Shown: in pieces, positions 36,931 to 48,898 of the stretch
Layout of the letters: every line of letters begins with the position of its first letter
How positions within the stretch are numbered: position 1 is the first letter of the stretch
NCBI RefSeq assembly: GCF_000189635.1
Contig: NW_002476317.1
Span: forward strand, 930,001-994,000
Source of the DNA: Tetrahymena thermophila SB210
Lineage: Eukaryota; Ciliophora; Oligohymenophorea; Hymenostomatida; Tetrahymenidae
Direction of reading: 5' to 3'
DNA length: 64,000 nucleotides
Notes under the pieces: generated by a model
The model's input: the letters and a program-made list of their open reading frames with translations, nothing else
Database searches by the model: none
What the model was told of the DNA's origin: nothing
Made by a program: the position numbers and the translations under genes

Positions 36931-39672
36931 ATGGAGAAATTCAACAATTAATAAATTTTAGAAAAGTATCATAATTTTAGCTAGCTAGGACAAGGCGCAG
37001 TAAGTGCTATATATTATGCAGAAAATAAATAAACTGGCTAGCCAGTAGCAATCAAAGTCGTTACTAAACAAAAGGTAGCAAATGGTAAAGATATATATGT
37101 CAATCAATAACTAATTATACTTATTTTATAATTTTTAATAAGCTTTAAGAAATAAATAAAATATTTTAAAAATATAGATAAGTAAGAAAACTATTATTAT
37201 TAGCAAGAATTAGAAATCACTAAGGCTATTATAGCAAAAGGTAAAAATGAAAATATAGTAAATATATTAGAGCTTATTGAAGGTAGCAGTGAATATTTTA
37301 TTGTGACTGAGTACTACAAAGATGGAGATTTATTTAATCTTTTAGAGAGATTTTCATTTAAATTTTCACCAGACATTGCTATATCTTTCTGTATTTCTAT
37401 AGCAAATGGATTAAGTTTCCTCCATTCATCAAAGATATGCCATCGAGACTTAAAACCTGAAAATATTTTAATTGCAAAATAAGCAGATGAATCTTATTTA
37501 ATTAAAATTGCAGACTTTGGAATTAGCAAAATGGCAGAAGATATGATGAAATCAACAATTGGTACAATAACATACATGGCTCCAGAAATTTTGAAATGTT
37601 AGGAATATGATTAAAAGGTAGATATTTGGAGTTTTGGCTGTCTTATTTACGAAATATTTACTGGTGAGTAGCTTTTTGGAGGAAATTCACTCAAAGAAGT
37701 AGCTCTTAAAATAACAGGATTTTAAGAAGATACTTTAAACAAAATACCAGAAAGCAAAATCCCAAAATCTGTAACATAAATAATAAAAAAATGCTTAAAA
37801 AGATAACCTGCTATGAGAATTTCTTTAGATTAAATAATCAAGGATTTGTTGTAGGCTAAAACAGAAATGAAAATTAATATGACTCAAAGTATATTAGTTC
37901 AATCAGAAGAAGATAGCACATAAAATTGTTCAAATTTATATAAAGAGATATCTGAATAATAGAAAGAAGTGGTTGGGGCTACGTCTCATCCTTCTTAAAT
38001 TATATTTACTGATAATCTTAATAATAGTTTTGATAACTATAGTCATGATATTGATGATACTTAATCAAAAGAAAAAGAATCAAATGAAAATATGTTGTTA
38101 AAAGAGTTATCTCTCTAGATTACTAAAGCTGAAAGCTAAAAAGAGGAAAATAATTAAACATTAGATGAAGCATACTATATCACACCAAAGAACAATAACT
38201 TATCAAATTAAAATTTTTAACAAAGTGAAGATAAAAACTAATAGATAAAGCTAAAGTTATTAGATGAGGAGTAGAAAAATAAAAAAATGTTGGAAAAAGA
38301 AAAAAATAATTATAATTTAAAAATCTAGTAAAAAGTCGAGTTAAATTAATATTAATAAAAGTTAACTTAAAATTATGATTAAATATCTACTTAAAGTGAT
38401 ATTGAGCAAAGCATAGTTTTAGAAAAAAAATCAAACCCTAATTTTTTAAATAATAAATTATAAATGAATTTAACCCCATAACCAGTCAAATCTAATTTAG
38501 ACATAAATTACAATTATCCCTATTCTGATCATAAACCGTATGAATATAAAAATAATAACTCCAACAATTAATTGTATTCTCAAACCCCAAATATAACTCC
38601 TTTTTATTAAGCTTAAAGCAATTTAAGCTCAAATGAAACTAAGTTTGGTTCTATTATAAGTTCTCCTTATTCAACTAATTAATATAGTACTTAATTTAAT
38701 ACTCCATAATCTAATTAATAATATTATAGCAATTTAACAGCAAATTCTATTTAACCACAAAAACAAATAAGCAATACATTTTAGCAAAATTAATAAATCT
38801 CTCCAAAAATTATTGTACTTAACGAACCAAAATACCCTTACTAAGTTAGCCCCTTAGTTTATAATTAATAAGATTTTACATAAAAAAGTAAATTACAGCA
38901 ATCTCCTTCCTATATCGATACAAATTTTTAAGATTAAGTATCTAAGAATAACTAATCCAAAGATATTTAAAGTATTTTTAAGCTCTTTAATAGTAGCTCA
39001 TAATCAACAGAATAAAAAATAAAATAAAAAATTGAAATCAAGATAAATTATGATCTCAATGATTATGAAAAACAAAGTATTTTCAGAGAACTTGATAGTT
39101 ATGCCTCTGATCCATAATTTAATTATAATAATACATAATCAGTATATTAATTCAAAGAAGAATTCTTTTAGGATTTATAGCTCAAATTACCATGTGTTTA
39201 AATTTAAAATAGTGCAGATATTAATATATTAGAGTTTTTAAGTTTTATTTACTCAAGTTTCGAATAGTAATAAAAAGATAAGAAAGAAACCCCTCTCCAT
39301 AAATTTATTGGATTAATCTATAAGAATTAAGATTATTACATTTAATTTTCACCTTTTATTAAGGAAAATTAAAAAGACCTTAAAGCATTTTTGAAATCTT
39401 TGTATGGCATCCTAAAAATGGAAAATAACTTGAGCAATATTTAAAGATATGACAAATTATATTAATATACACTAAATTCAAAATTTTAAGGTTTTTTAGG
39501 AGTGTTTGGTTCTTTATTGTAGATGTTCAAAGATAAATAATAAACTGAGTTTTTATATGCAAAACATGATAAACCCAAAATATAAGAATACACTCATCAA
39601 AAAAAACCTTTCAAATTAGAAATTAATGACAAAAGGTATTTCGTTCATTTTATTAATACAAACGAGTCTTGA
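36931..39672 (+). CDS. protein kinase E of the array
   Basis: Exons 36931-37084 and 37178-39672 give 882 residues. The kinase domain (about 10-290) is canonical: [34 protein letters not shown]. The 93-bp intron lies at the shared place, and exon 2 opens DKQENYYYQQELEI, the best example of the family pattern just after the junction. The stretch GEQLFGGNSL is nearly shared with kinase G (GEQLFAD). After the kinase come about 450 residues rich in Q, N, S and P with short Y/P motifs (FTQKSKLQQSPSYID), then a C-terminal module of about 200 residues (ILEFLSFIYSSF ... HKFIGLIYKNQDYY) ending HFINTNES. Of the array it looks the most likely to be a normal active Ser/Thr kinase; substrates unknown. Confidence 0.87.
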
Positions 39673-39974
39673 TTATATTTCTCATAAATTCAAAGAATCA
39701 TTCATAGGTCCATAAAACAATACTAAGCTATAATTTGCAATTTATATATTGTTTTTTATATATAATTTTTCTCACTGTTTTTTTGAAAATAGAATATTAC
39801 TGTCTATATTAAATATTCTAATAATTTTTAAAAATAGATAAATAATCAGTAAATAATATTTAAATTTTTGCATTTACTTTAGTTTACAGTTTTTAATAAT
39901 AATATTCAAAGAATATTGCTTTCTTATTTCTTTGATTAAATAATTGATTTATTTTAATACCAAATCTAATTAAA
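39673..39974. other. intergenic between kinases E and F
   Basis: About 300 bp of A+T-rich spacer; nothing coding or repeated seen. Confidence 0.5.
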
Positions 39975-42135
39975 ATGGAAAATTAAATATTGAAAGGATA
40001 AAGTAAGTCTTATCAGTTTATATAGCTGATTGGTAAGGGGGGGATTAGCTATGTGTATAAAGCTAAAGACTAGTTTAACTAGATGTATGCAGTAAAAAGT
40101 ATAAGCAATGTTTCAGTTTCAGGTTTGGAGATTTAATTTGTTTATTGAGTTAATCATTTCAAAGATTTTTTTTTAGAATATTTAAATTGATGATTGATTG
40201 TTTTTTTAGTGTTTTGTTTAAAATTTATTTTATTATAAAATAGATTCTAAATAAAACCTTTACTTTGAAAAGGAAATTCAGACTTTAAAATATTTGCATG
40301 AAAAAGTTGAAAAACATTAACATATTTTACAAGTTGAAGATATTATTTATGATAAAACATCAAATACTAATAATACAGTTTATTTAGTAACAGAGCTTTG
40401 TGATTAAGGAGATTTATATGAATTTCAATAAAAGTTTTATCCTTAATTTGATCTAGAAACTAAATTAGCATTTTCTATTTAGATAGCTTAAGGATTGCAG
40501 CACTTGCACAATTAAAAGATTGTTCATAGAGATTTAAAACCTGAAAATTGTTTAGTGAAATCTCTACTTAACTCTTAAGTAAGTAGCTTTCATGAAAAAT
40601 TTTAAATAAAAATTGGAGATTTTGGTGTAAGCTAAATTAATTACCAATTAGGCTTTCTAAAGTCTTAAATTGGGACTCCTAATTACATGGCTCCAGAAAT
40701 AATTAATTAGGAGATGTATTCTTAATAAGTAGATATATGGAGTTTAGGGTGTATTATTTATGAGATATTTACTAACTAATAATTATTTAGTGGAGGTAAT
40801 TTGGTTTAAATAGTAAAAGCTGCAATTTAACATAACAATAGTTTTGAATACATTTAGGGCAACATTTAAGAATCTAAAAATATTAACTAACTTATAAAAC
40901 AGTGCTTAGCATAAAACCCTTCATAGAGACTAAGCATAAATTAAGTAGTCAATTTTTTAATTGAAATATATGAAAGGGTTAAAAGTAAAAAAAGCAAAAG
41001 TTACAAATGTCCTAAAGCAATTCAAGATGAAAATGAACGTAATTCTTCAGTAATTATATAAGATTCTTTACTTGAAAATTAAAAGTATTAATTAGTTAAA
41101 AATCCAGAATATAACTAAAATGGAGAGACATCTGTCTTTGAAGAAGACGATGTTTACATTATTGATTATAATGAAAAAGAAAATAATATCTTAAATAGTT
41201 AACTTAAAGATTTCTTAGAATAAAATAATTTCAAATTATAAAATGTTGATTACTAAAAATAAATAAAAATGGATTTTAGCAATACAATAAATTAAGCTTA
41301 ACGAAATTAAGACTAAAATATTTAACTAATTTTAAATTTATTAGAAAATTCAATCACTCCTCGAGGATAAAAAAATAAAATTGAAAAAGATAAAAAAATG
41401 AAACAATACCAAGATTTGTAAAAAAATTGTTAAGAAATTTTAAATAAAAAAATGATAATTTCTGAAGGTAAAACTCTTTTATTAGCAAACAAACAATATG
41501 CTCTAAAATATGTTCAAAGTTAAGGCTTACAAAATTAAACTTACAATTAAGTAGTATTTACCAATAAAAATAATCAGTATGAATTATCAAAGAAAGAAGC
41601 AAATTTTGCTTATTCTTTTAATTTCTTAATAGCTGAAATTATTTTTTATGATAAAAATTAAGAAATAAGGTTTTAAGATTAATATCTAAATAGTTTTGAA
41701 AAATTAATCCATGAATTAAATCATGAAAATACAGAAGAATTATTGGAATTAGTTAAGGAAATAAATAGGACAGAAAATACTTCTTTGGAGAAATTATTAA
41801 AATTATTTTAAATTTGTGAAAACCATGTAGATTTACTCTAAAATATTGATGTAAGATCTTTTATAAGTAGCTAATAAAATTCTTCACAAAATTTTAGTCT
41901 GAAGGTATTTATAGAATAAAATGAAAATTCCCAGAATATTTTCACATAATTTCACAAAAATTTAATTACTAGTTCGAAAAGTGGTCCAAATATTATCAAA
42001 TAAGATTAACCACTCTTACTATAAATATAAAATATCTTAAATAAATAACCATAGAAAACTTTGGATGAAGAATAAAAAAAGTTAATTAAATAGCTTTAGA
42101 CATTTTATTCAGTTGAAACTCCATCTTCTTTTTGA
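39975..42135 (+). CDS. protein kinase F of the array
   Basis: Exons 39975-40122 and 40244-42135 give 679 residues. Kinase domain about 10-310: IGKGGISYV, the VAIK position is YAVK (MYAVKSIS), [11 protein letters not shown] (IGDFGVSQ), APE, DIWSLGC. There is a small insertion between HRDLKPEN and DFG (SLLNSQVSSFHEKFQ). The intron (121 bp) is at the family site and exon 2 begins DSKQNLYFEKEIQ. The extension is Q/N/K-rich to about residue 480, then a helical C-terminal region with acidic patches (LIHELNHENTEELLELVKE) and an ending KQLQTFYSVETPSSF. No catalytic residue is missing. Confidence 0.85.
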
Positions 42136-42488
42136 TTTATCAAACAAATGAAAATAAATACAAGGAATTTTCAAAAACTTAAAAAATAGTTAATTAGATT
42201 TAATAGAAAAATTTATAAAATTTAATCAGTAACGATAAATTATTTAATCAAAAAAATTAAATTCATGTTTCCTTCTTTTTTTAAAAAAAGAATACTTAAA
42301 CCAGTTTCTTCCAATCGAAATAACTTTATTAAATAATTGATTTTGATGCTATTCACCATACATCATCCTTTATATTTCTAACTTTTAAGTTAGAATAAAC
42401 TAAGAATGAACAATTAATTTTTCATTTTTATAAAAAAAATATTAGATTTTACTATTTTTTCTTAGTAAAAAAATTGTCAAATTAATAA
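42136..42488. other. intergenic, no gene seen
   Basis: 3' flank of kinase F. A+T-rich; no supported feature. Confidence 0.45.
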
Positions 42489-42935
42489 ATGATCGATTTG
42501 ATTGATTAATTATCAATCTATTATCACAAATTATAATTGATAAACTATTTTGAATTTTACATTTTTCTCCTACTTGTAAATTCTTCTATATCTTTAAAAT
42601 TAAATTATTACAGTTCTTTGTACTATTCAAGATTAAAGAGTATTTATTTTAACATCATGATAGAGTATAATGAAAAGTTTTGTAAGCTGATGATGGTATC
42701 AACTTCAAAGATTTATTTTAATCTATTAATTATTTAAATAACTAATTTCTTTGAGTAGTATTAAATATAATATTAGCTAGATTTTAGTTTTTAATAAGGC
42801 ATACAAAATTATCACAACTTTTCGTAGGTGAGGTTGAGGTTCTATTTTAAAAAAATAATTTAAATGAAACTCATGATTGTTCGTTCACTTCAAGCACTCT
42901 ATTTTATTGCAAATTAGTAAAAAAGTTAAAAATGA
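42489..42935 (+). CDS. possible small hypothetical protein
   Basis: Open frame of 149 codons (148 residues) from ATG at 42489 (MIDLIDQLSIYYHKLQ) to TGA at 42933-42935. The first 60 residues include a hydrophobic run (FEFYIFLLLVNSSISL). The composition (I, Y, F, L, N, K with few acidic residues or glycines) is close to what random A+T-rich DNA gives when TGA is the only stop, and frames of this length are expected by chance under that code. I list it only as a candidate; it could also be non-coding spacer. Confidence 0.2.
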
Positions 42936-43240
42936 TGTTTTTGATAAAAATTCTTTGATTTATTCTGGTAGATTTTAAGATTTGTATGATTTGCCCCCAC
43001 CGCACAATATCTAATTTAACATTTTTTCATGTATTAGCTACACGAATTTTATTTACTTGCTCTTGTTAGCATTTATTATTTATTTGAATTGATTTGGTTT
43101 TGATAGAGTTTTTGCTTCTAAATCAGATAAGTAATTAAATAATTTATGAGTAATAATAATAATTATTAAAATTTTAAGCACCTATAGATAAATTTGATTT
43201 TCGACAATTAGCAGAATTTATAGGTTTATAAAAAACAGAT
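42936..43240. other. intergenic before kinase G
   Basis: A+T-rich DNA with one C-rich patch (GCCCCCACCGCAC at about 42993-43005), unusual for this window's spacers. No coding frame; likely promoter of kinase G. Confidence 0.4.
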
Positions 43241-46200
43241 ATGAAATCAGGAACAAATAACAATTAAGAATATTATTAGATTATATATGGATAGTAGAGG
43301 AATTACAGAGTTAAAGGTGTACTTGGTCATGGAGCGATTAGCGAAGTTCTAATAGGGAGTATATGTAACGAAGAGGATCCATTTAATGAGCAGGATGTGG
43401 CAATTAAAGTTTTAAAAAATACTACTTTTATAGGTAATTTACATTCATTTGTTGATTAGTTTTAAAATTATTTAAAAGCAAAAATGAAATGTAATGTACA
43501 ATATAACTATTGAGCAATCCAAGTAACTATTAAATTTGCATGATAAGTGATTAGATGGGCATTTTTTTATAAAATTTAAGCTCACAGATGCTATTTTGGA
43601 TGCTGTTAGAGCATTTATACATTTTTGAATTTTCAAAAATGTTTATTTATTCAGTAGTTATTTATGATAAGAATATAGAATAAATATATATGAGTAGAAT
43701 CGCAAAAAAAAAAAACACATAGCTAATAACTAAAATCTATATTTTAAAAAGGTAATTAAGAGAATAAATACTTTTTTCAGGAGAAGGATATTGTGCATAA
43801 ATTGAGTACATAGAGGGACGATCACATAGTTAATATTATAGAAGTAATTGAGACAAATGATACATATTATATTGTAATGGAATATTGTGAAAATGGCAGT
43901 CTGTTAGATTAGATTTATTTAGAAATTCCAAACAGACTAAAGGTCGTTGTCAATTTTTCAACTCAATTAACGAAAGGTATTACCTTCCTTCACGCTCATG
44001 GAATTGCACATAGAGATTTAAAACCAGAGAATATATTTATCCATGAAAAAGATGGTTAATATATTCTGAAGATAGGCGATTATGGATTAGGAAAAAATGA
44101 AGAGATATATATGATGCATTCCTGTATCGGAACCATTAATTATATGGCGCCAGAGATGATAAGAAAGTAAGAATATGACTTTACTGTAGACATTTGGGCT
44201 CTTGGATGCATCATGCATGAGCTTATTACTGGTGAGTAGCTTTTTGCAGATTTTACAATAGCTGAGATATCTAACCAGATTAGAAGTATGGAAGAATATC
44301 GCTGCATTGAAGGAAACTTTGGCAATTTAATATCAAGATGTCTTTAGCCAATAGCATCAAATAGAATTAAAGTAAATGATCTTTATATTGAATTGTATCA
44401 CTTATACGAAGACATAGCCAATCAAAGAAAAGATATAGTCCATAGGGTTGTTTATAAAAATTACAGAGAGTAATAAAATCAACAAAATTAATCATAAACC
44501 TAAACAAGTTGTAATAATAACTAAGGTAATACTTAAATGATAGTGAGTTAGATATTTGCAAATTCTTAAGAATACTTTAACACGAATGAAATTTAAGAAT
44601 TTGTTACTGAAAATTCAAACGACCCTCAGCTAACTTTATCAATAAATAAGGATTTCTTGAATATAGGAGCTCCAATGACACCAAGCAATAACAATATTAA
44701 TTTTCAAAACACTCCTTCCCAAATTAATAACAATAGTTAAAATAACAATCGCAATACTTTCTTTAAAGATATTTTCAACAACAAATAAGCTATAGAAAGC
44801 AACGAAAATATATCATAAAGCAACATTTAAAAACTAGAAGATGGAAATAATTCCAACACTGGCTAAGCATATTCGATAGAAAATGAAAACTCTAGCCACT
44901 TTAATTAAGGTTAATTGTAACTTAATTAGTCAGAAAGTAATTTAGACCCGAGATACCTAGATCTTAATCGAACTTAAAATTATAACTTTTATCAAGATAA
45001 AGATACTTAGCAGGCTCTCCGTAAAAAAGCTCAATACAATAAAAAAAAGGGGAAAACTCATAAAATTAAAAAGTACAAAGAAATATTGAACAATTTAAAT
45101 TTGAAGCATGCAGATTCAGTAACATTTTTAGCTTAAGAATCTCCTTCTACTAGTAAATCAAATAAAATTACTTTAGAAAATAAATTTGATCAAACAAATC
45201 TGCAATAGTAAGTATAGTAGGGTTTTTCATTTTTAACTCCAAATCTACCTCTAGTAATATCTCCGACATAAAATTAATAAATTTAATTTAAATAGTAAAA
45301 TTAAATAAATATATAAAATGAATTAAATTAATAAGCAATCCCATCATAAAACTAGCATAATTTTTAATAACCTTAATAATAAAATATGACAAACTTATAA
45401 TCATTAAATCCTAATTTATAGCAATAATAGCTCTTATAACCATAAAATAATTAATAAAAAGAATAGTCATTTTTATAAAAAAATCAATCATTTAGCAATT
45501 TATAAGTGTAAAATGTCCAACACCAATAGTAATAATATACAAAGCCTAGCATTAATCAACCATAATATTTATCACCTAACAATAATCATTAATTATATGC
45601 TTAACCTAATAATAATTAGTAATAATATGCATAACCTAGTAATAATTAATAATAATATTCATAACCTAATAATTAATAGTAGTATGCATAAACTAATAAT
45701 AACAAACATCAATATTTATAAACTAATAATAATTAATAGCAGTAGTATTAACAACCTAACAATAACTAATAGCAATATACATAAACTACTAACAATCTAT
45801 AATAGGGTATAAATATATAGCAACATTAATAGCTTTAATAATAATAGTAAACTTATCAGCAATAGCAAGGCGGCTACCAAATAGATTAAAAAAATTAATA
45901 TTAAGAAAGATAGCAAATTCCTGGGTAAGATTTTTAGCATTAGATATAAAATTAATATCCTCACTAATACTAGGTACAGTAATATTAGTAAACATAAAAT
46001 TAATTTTAAGTTTAGCAATAATATTAGCCATAATAATAAATAGGATAACACCAATAATAGGCTTAAAATTAAAATCTAAAACCTCACCAATAACTTTTTA
46101 CAAATAATCAAAACATTTAAAATTAATTTTAATAAATACAAAACTAATAAGATAATAAATAATTTTAGTTTTAATAATATTAATCACAATACCCTCAAAT

Positions 46201-47416
46201 ATAGAATACGAATGTTTAACCAATTTAGTAAGGGTAAAAAAAAATTAATGAAAGTTCTAACAATGGAAATGGCGGTCAGGATTACTGTTAATAGTAAAAT
46301 TTAGTTAATTAACCATTTTAAGTCTAATATTAATAAGGATAAAGCAATAATTAATATTAAAATATGTAAAAGCATTTTTAAGATTACTAAAACCAACAAA
46401 ATAATTAAAACCAGACAAATAAATAATAAATTTAAATGGTTCAAAACTAGTAGAATTTGTAGGCCTAACCTCAACTTAAATAACAATTTTAGCACCCAAA
46501 CTAAAATTAATTTGGTTGTGCTAATTAATAAATTTTAGATAATGCATCATAATAATAGTAGTAGCAAACCTAGAATTAGTAAAACCCTTTCTTATAGAGA
46601 CAAAATCTTATGAAAATATAAAACTAGCCAGGTGTTGTTTCTCATTAAGAATAAAACTATAATTAATCTAGCCATGTAAAGATAGAAATACCATAGAGTA
46701 GTTCAAATAATAGCAACTTTAGTTTTAACTAAAACAATAATATTTCAAGCAATAGTATGAATAATAATACTTAAAATTATAACAATGGAAATTTTTAAAA
46801 TAGAGTAAATCAAACTAATGGCGCTTACTAACCAAATAATTCTCCAAATTAAAATAGACTGATTTAAAATTATGAACAAATGAAACAAAGCCACTCTAAT
46901 AAAGAAATATATTCAAATAAATAACAGGAAAAGTAATAATAAAATAATTAGTAGTACTTCAACAAAGATCATATAAGTAACAGTGTAAATAGGAATTATG
47001 CTGATAGTCCTTATAACAAAGATTAGCTAAATAGAAATTATGGTGAGGACTCATACTAATATTAGCATATAAACACTCTTAACGGTAACAACGGCACCCT
47101 TGCAAACAAAGATAATAATTAATATGCCTATGGTTAGAATGAATAGACAAATATTTAGTTTGAAAGGTTAAGTATTTAAAATAATAGAGGTTCTTCAATA
47201 AATTCTAATTTTTTATCTAGCAGTAATAATGATAATTAAGAAAATTAACAGTACCTACTTGAAAACGAAACATACAAAAGTAATTCTTATTAGAATTAAT
47301 ATGATTCTTATACTTAAAAATAAGAAACACAATCATACTATTTTTAGATGCAAAACGGAAATAATCAATATAATTATATCCCTTAGCAAGGAGAATAGAT
47401 TTATAACAGGCCTTGA
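43241..47416 (+). CDS. protein kinase G of the array, with giant Q/N-rich tail
   Basis: Exons 43241-43433 and 43761-47416 give 1,282 residues. The kinase domain (about 20-300) has [24 protein letters not shown] in place of DFG (IGDYGLGKN), APE (NYMAPEM) and DIWALGC. The intron is the longest of the family (327 bp) but in the same place and phase; exon 2 opens ENKYFFQEKDI. This gene is visibly less A+T rich in its kinase part than its neighbours. From about residue 350 the protein is low-complexity, and from about 640 to 1,030 it is almost only Q and N with Y, P and H. Eight decapeptide repeats lie at 45566-45805. The C-terminus (about 1,030-1,282) mixes N, S, Y and Q and ends GEQIYNRP. The frame stays open for 3.6 kb although most of it is TAA, TAG, CAA and AAT. 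The tail resembles prion-like domains that drive condensation; that role is inferred from composition only. Confidence 0.87.
43434..43760 (+). other. array-conserved intron of kinase G, unusually long
   Basis: GTAATTT...AATTAAG, 327 bp, phase 1, joining ATA-G to AG-AAT-AAA-TAC. A later AG at 43779-43780 (TTTTTTCAG) looks like a better acceptor but would put the downstream HRDLKPEN out of frame. Confidence 0.7.
45566..45805 (+). repeat. eight decapeptide repeats (consensus YAQPNNNQQQ) in kinase G
   Basis: Exactly 240 bases encode YLSPNNNHQL, YAQPNNNQQQ, YAQPSNNQQQ, YSQPNNQQQ, YAQTNNNKHQ, YLQTNNNQQQQ, YQQPNNNQQQ and YTQTTNNLQQ. Units are 27 to 33 bases and keep the codon frame; glutamine is written mostly as TAA/TAG. 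A coding minisatellite, likely variable in copy number. Confidence 0.9.
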
Positions 47417-48898
47417 AGATTTATTTCAACATATATACATAAAAAATTTATAATATAAAATAAATTATATTTTTTTAAAAATATTTTGATTTATCAATTA
47501 CCTTATATAATAGTTTAAATAATGTTTATTTAAATAATAACATTTTAATTTATTAAGTTTTTATTTTACTAATAGATTCACGCTCTAACACTTCTTAAAT
47601 TATTTTATAAATTTATTTACACTTTTTATTTCCTTATAAATTTAATAATAATTCTTCGAATTACTTTTAAAAAATAATACATAAAAATTTATATATTTTA
47701 TCTTTAAATAGTTTAAATTAAAATATTTTTTAATTTTCTATAAAAATTTTATTTTTAATTTAGCAAAAAATTTATAAATAATCAATCATACACTTAAGTA
47801 CCCCTGATAAAAATTTAGGAATTAGAAAAATTATATTTATTTTGGGTATTTGTCTATCTTTTATGTTTATTTAAATTAAATATAATTTTAATAGAGACAA
47901 TCTAAATATTATTCTTTTAAGAATGTAAAATAATAAACTTTATTATAATTTCTGCTTAAAAAATAATTTAATTTCCAAATTTTATTAATTCATTTGATTT
48001 AAATATTTTATAATAAAATCTTATTTAAAAAATAGCTGAAACTTGTATCAATTAACAAATCTTATGAAATGTAAAGACTTTTTATTTAGAAGGTTTTCTA
48101 GGTAGTATTTATTTTTAATTTTTATATGTAAGGCTGCAAATATTAAATATTTATCATTTAGTTTATTTGGATGAAAATTTTAATATCATATGAAGAACTA
48201 TTTTTATGTTATAATTTTATTTAATTTAATATAAATTATTGAGTTCATTTATAGGTAGTTTCTTTCTAGGCTAACCAATTTTTTAAAATGTAAAATTATT
48301 TTTTTTGAGATTTTAACTTTTGATAGCTAGAATTATTATTATCACAATTAGTTTGAAATATGTATTCAGAAAAATATAAATATCTTATGGCAAAATATCA
48401 TAAATTAGAAATTAGGAAAATGATTGTTTTTATTTTTTATTAACTTTTAAAATTGAGAAGTTATAAATATATTATGAGCAAATAATAATACTTATTATAT
48501 AAATGGTTTACTTTTTTTTTTACTAGGAGACATTTTAGTTGATTATTTTTATATCAATAATAAAATAAAAATATTAATACTATTTTTTTGCTTTTATTAA
48601 GATATCTTATAGAAGTATAAATTAAAATTGCGTCAGAGTTATAAGATTGTATAAAGAAGACTTTTGAGATGTGACTATGAAATTAATCAACACAAAATCA
48701 ATCTGATGATGGGATATGTATACCAAATTATTATTTTAACAATTATTGGATATTTCAAGCATCATAAATAAAAAACCTGAGACCATCAATAAAGAATTTT
48801 AATTAAAATCAAATATTGAAATAAAAAATCTAAAGCCATTAAAATATTATAAGTAAATAGGAATGTTGTGCATTTTGAACAGGGGATTAAAGTTAAAA
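47417..48898. other. long intergenic region, no gene seen
   Basis: About 1.5 kb of very A+T-rich DNA between kinase G and the oxygenase-like gene, marking the end of the array. No sustained coding frame, no repeat and no fragment of a kinase could be recognised. Confidence 0.5.

Noticed and set aside
42489-42935. The 148-codon frame as a confident gene
   Set aside because: With TGA as the only stop, frames of this size are expected by chance in DNA this A+T rich, and its composition is close to random. Kept only as a low-confidence candidate.
45566-45805. Regular 30-bp repeats as a CRISPR array
   Set aside because: Units abut without unique spacers, keep the codon frame and lie inside a eukaryotic coding exon.
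45789-46054. Two overlapping minus-strand standard-code ORFs encoding leucine/isoleucine-rich, membrane-like proteins
   Set aside because: They are the reverse of the Q/N-coding tail of kinase G: TAA/TAG/AAT codons read backwards give Leu/Ile codons. The plus-strand frame is open for 3.6 kb and fits the kinase exon.
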